From Leisingera sp. NJS204 (GTDB lineage Bacteria; Pseudomonadota; Alphaproteobacteria; Rhodobacterales; Rhodobacteraceae): DNA of 64,000 bases. Below are positions 61,837 through 64,000 of this stretch, one piece after another. How positions within the stretch are numbered: position 1 is the stretch's first letter; every line of letters starts with the position of its first letter. Below the pieces are notes generated by a model, which worked only from the letters and a program-made list of their open reading frames with translations, was not told the origin of the DNA and made no database searches. A program made the position numbers and the translations under genes. Where the stretch lies: contig NZ_CP035417.1 in assembly GCF_004123675.1 (NCBI RefSeq), positions 1,293,501 to 1,357,500 on the forward strand, written 5' to 3'.

Positions 61837-63480
61837 TCAGACCAGACGCGAGGTGTCTTTGGCTGCGCGGACGAAATCGTCAAACAGCGGGTGCGGCGCA
61901 AAGGGTTTGGATTTCAGCTCCGGGTGGAACTGCACGCCGATGAACCACGGATGGTCCTTCCATTCCACGATCTCCGGCAGGCGGCCGTCGGGCGACATGC
62001 CCGAGAAGTTCAGCCCGCATTCTTCCAGCTTTTCGCGGTATTTGATGTCCACCTCATAGCGGTGGCGGTGGCGCTCCTCGATGTGGGTGCTGCCATAGGC
62101 GGCGGCGACCTTGGAACCTTCGGTCAGCGCCGCGTCATAGGCGCCAAGGCGCATGGTGCCGCCCTTGTCGTCATCCGCCTTGCGGCTGATCTTGTGGTTG
62201 CCCTGCACCCATTCCTTCAGGTGATAGACCACCGGTTCGAACCGTTTCTTGCCGGCCTCATGGTCGAACTCTTCCGAACCCGCCTCGGTGATACCCGCCA
62301 CATTGCGCGCAGCCTCGATCACCGCCATCTGCATGCCGAGGCAGATGCCCAGGTAGGGGACGTCGTTTTCGCGCGCATATTGCGCCGCCTTGATCTTGCC
62401 CTCGGTACCGCGCTCGCCAAAGCCGCCGGGGACCAGGATCGCGTGGTAGCCCTGCAGATAGGGGGCGGCGTCTTCCTTGTCGAACAGCTCGGCGTCGACC
62501 CATTCGATCTTCACCTTCACCCGGTTCGACATGCCGCCGTGGGTCAGCGCCTCGGCGATGGATTTATAGGCGTCTTCCAGCTGGGTGTATTTGCCGACAA
62601 TGGCCACCTTCACTTCGCCTTCGGGGTTATAGATGCGGTCGGCCACATCTTCCCAGCGGGCCAGGTTCGGTTTCGGGGCAGGGGAGATGCCGAACGCATC
62701 CAGAACCGCCTGATCCATGCCTTCGCGGTGATAGGCCAGCGGCGCCTCGTAAATGGATTTCAGATCCTGCGCAGCAATCACCGAATCCGGGCGCACGTTG
62801 CAGAAAAGCGCCAGCTTCTCGCGCTCTTTCTTCGGGATCGGGCCTTCAGAGCGGCAAACCAGGATGTCCGGCGCCAGGCCGATCGAGCGCAGCTCCTTGA
62901 CCGAATGCTGGGTCGGTTTGGTTTTCAGCTCGCCGCTGGCCTTGATATAGGGCAGCAGGGTCAAATGCATAAACAGGCACTGGCCGCGCGGCTTGTCCTG
63001 GGCGAACTGGCGGATCGCTTCAAAGAACGGCAGGCCTTCGATGTCGCCGACGGTGCCGCCGATTTCACAGAGCATGAAGTCGACTTCATCCTCGCCGATC
63101 GAGATGAAATCCTTGATCTCGTTGGTGACGTGGGGAATGACCTGAATGGTCTTGCCCAGGTAGTCGCCGCGGCGCTCTTTCTCCAGCACGTTGGTGTAGA
63201 TCCGCCCCGAGGAGATCGAGTCGGTCTTGCGCGCGGGCACGCCGGTGAACCGCTCGTAATGGCCCAGGTCCAGGTCGGTCTCGGCGCCATCGTCGGTGAC
63301 AAAGACTTCGCCGTGTTCAAACGGGCTCATGGTGCCCGGATCGACGTTCAGATAGGGGTCCAGCTTGCGCAGGCGGACCGAGTAGCCCCGCGCCTGCAGA
63401 AGGGCGCCAAGCGCAGCCGAAGCCAGGCCTTTGCCCAAGGATGAAACAACACCGCCGGTGATGAAGATAAAACGCGCCAT
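61837..63480 (-). CDS. pyrG: CTP synthase
   Basis: 547-residue enzyme converting UTP to CTP with glutamine. The N-terminal synthetase domain begins [15 protein letters not shown] and includes [14 protein letters not shown]; the C-terminal class I glutaminase domain has the nucleophile C380 in LGICLGMQ and the [10 protein letters not shown] closing motif. Full length. A 172-base gap separates it from secG upstream on the same strand, which is the usual gene order in alphaproteobacteria. Confidence 0.97.
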   Translation of the reverse strand: MARFIFITGGVVSSLGKGLASAALGALLQARGYSVRLRKLDPYLNVDPGTMSPFEHGEVFVTDDGAETDLDLGHYERFTGVPARKTDSISSGRIYTNVLEKERRGDYLGKTIQVIPHVTNEIKDFISIGEDEVDFMLCEIGGTVGDIEGLPFFEAIRQFAQDKPRGQCLFMHLTLLPYIKASGELKTKPTQHSVKELRSIGLAPDILVCRSEGPIPKKEREKLALFCNVRPDSVIAAQDLKSIYEAPLAYHREGMDQAVLDAFGISPAPKPNLARWEDVADRIYNPEGEVKVAIVGKYTQLEDAYKSIAEALTHGGMSNRVKVKIEWVDAELFDKEDAAPYLQGYHAILVPGGFGERGTEGKIKAAQYARENDVPYLGICLGMQMAVIEAARNVAGITEAGSEEFDHEAGKKRFEPVVYHLKEWVQGNHKISRKADDDKGGTMRLGAYDAALTEGSKVAAAYGSTHIEERHRHRYEVDIKYREKLEECGLNFSGMSPDGRLPEIVEWKDHPWFIGVQFHPELKSKPFAPHPLFDDFVRAAKDTSRLV

Positions 63481-63652
63481 ATGTATTCGGCTGCCCCCGT
63501 GAGAAGTCAGATTTCAGCTGCCCGGCGGTGATTGGAATCACCCCAAAAACCGCAGCATCACGGGACTTCATATATAAAGGATTCGCGCAAACAACGCAAG
63601 GGAACCGCAAGATGCTGTTGCGGTTCCTAAAACCCTCTCAAGGTGTAGTGTG

Positions 63653-64000
63653 TCAGTCTGCGCTGGGAACCAGCGGAGCGTTGTCGCCCTCAGAAGGCGG
63701 CAGAAGATCGCTGCCCAGCGGGGCTGCCGGAGCATCGCCCTGCTCTTCGGCCTGCGGCACGGCCAGACGATCGGTGACCGAGGCGCCTGCGGATTTCTGC
63801 GCGGCCATGATGGTCAGGGTGATCGAGGTGCAGATAAAGGCGATGGCCAGGATCCAGGTCAGCCGGCTGAGCGCTGTAGCTGCCGCGCGGCCGGAGACAG
63901 CACCGCCGCCGCCGCCGCCCATGCCAAGGCCGCCGCCTTCGGAGCGCTGCAGCAGAACAACTGCAATCAGGCCGAGAGCCAAAAGAAGATGGATGATGAG
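63653..64000 (-). CDS. secG: Preprotein translocase subunit SecG (5' end beyond the window)
   Basis: The visible 116 codons (115 residues plus stop) end in an Ala/Pro-rich acidic tail; the reading frame is open at base 64000. The stretch IAVVLLQRSEGGGLGMGGGG and the second membrane helix (LTWILAIAFICTSITLTIMA) are diagnostic of SecG, the small SecYEG subunit. Only the first few residues are outside. The tail after the second helix is longer than in E. coli. Confidence 0.93.
   Translation of the reverse strand, partial: LIIHLLLALGLIAVVLLQRSEGGGLGMGGGGGGAVSGRAAATALSRLTWILAIAFICTSITLTIMAAQKSAGASVTDRLAVPQAEEQGDAPAAPLGSDLLPPSEGDNAPLVPSAD

Noticed and set aside
61717..63444. 575-codon open frame opposite pyrG
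   Set aside because: Antisense shadow of pyrG; composition typical of reverse frames in GC-rich DNA.

Overview
The window looks like chromosomal DNA from a Roseobacter-group alphaproteobacterium (Rhodobacterales, perhaps near Leisingera/Phaeobacter). This rests on GcrA, a metal-type KDO-8-phosphate synthase, a PopZ/DUF2497-like protein downstream of pcm and a TolC channel, a FnrL-type box, a 96-residue L28, high G+C and many short conserved genes typical of that group. The genus is an inference. Most of the 64 kb is ordinary core genome. I see no tRNA, rRNA or CRISPR array.

Layout. 1-1343: 3' part of the rimO gene is cut by the window edge. 1965-3890: an AsmA protein, then a dead IS110 copy. 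5161-9883 (minus): a compact operon kpsT-kpsE-kdsA-phosphohexomutase with a promoter and an intrinsic terminator, for capsule export and sugar precursors; no kpsM permease gene is present. 10.1-23.8 kb: DNA-repair-like UDG, SseB, YghU, a YHS protein, GcrA, transporters, argD-argF, an isochorismatase-like hydrolase, an atypical SDR, a PiT phosphate carrier and a Nudix hydrolase. 24-33 kb: HrpB, MeaB, a hydrolase-like protein, L28, a copper pair (DUF2946-like + PCuAC), sirtuin, LMW-PTP, LysR and small exported proteins.

33.4-40.3 kb is an insertion-sequence graveyard on both sides of lepA. On the left a gene of unknown function is cut by an IS3 element (1310 bp, 3-bp target duplication) and an IS5 element (about 842 bp); removing both restores one uninterrupted frame of 353 codons. 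On the right a DUF3800 gene survives only as its two ends around another IS5-family (IS903-like) copy. The dead transposases here and at 4.2-5.1 kb carry five short (about 37-57 bp) palindromic insertions. Three of them share conserved ends (CCCCTCYCG and GGGCARYG) around completely different hairpins. This is the most unusual signal in the window.

40.6-64 kb returns to core genome: entericidin-like lipoprotein, a DksA/TraR-type zinc-finger protein behind a FnrL box, pcm-tolC-popZ-like cluster, cobQ, efp, ygfZ, an MsbA-like exporter, HisC-like aminotransferase, crotonase, class I aldolase, a MocR regulator divergent from a DUF983 gene, pyrG and secG (cut by the window end). Two genes here are visibly decayed by internal deletion plus nonsense codons: a fructosamine kinase at 49.1-49.6 kb and a class V aminotransferase at 53.3-53.9 kb.

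Two families of intergenic repeats are scattered through the window. One has five copies with constant linkers and stem sequences that differ between copies yet always pair; the other has three copies. Both look like structured-RNA or REP-like elements. All functional statements are from reading the sequence; no database search was run.
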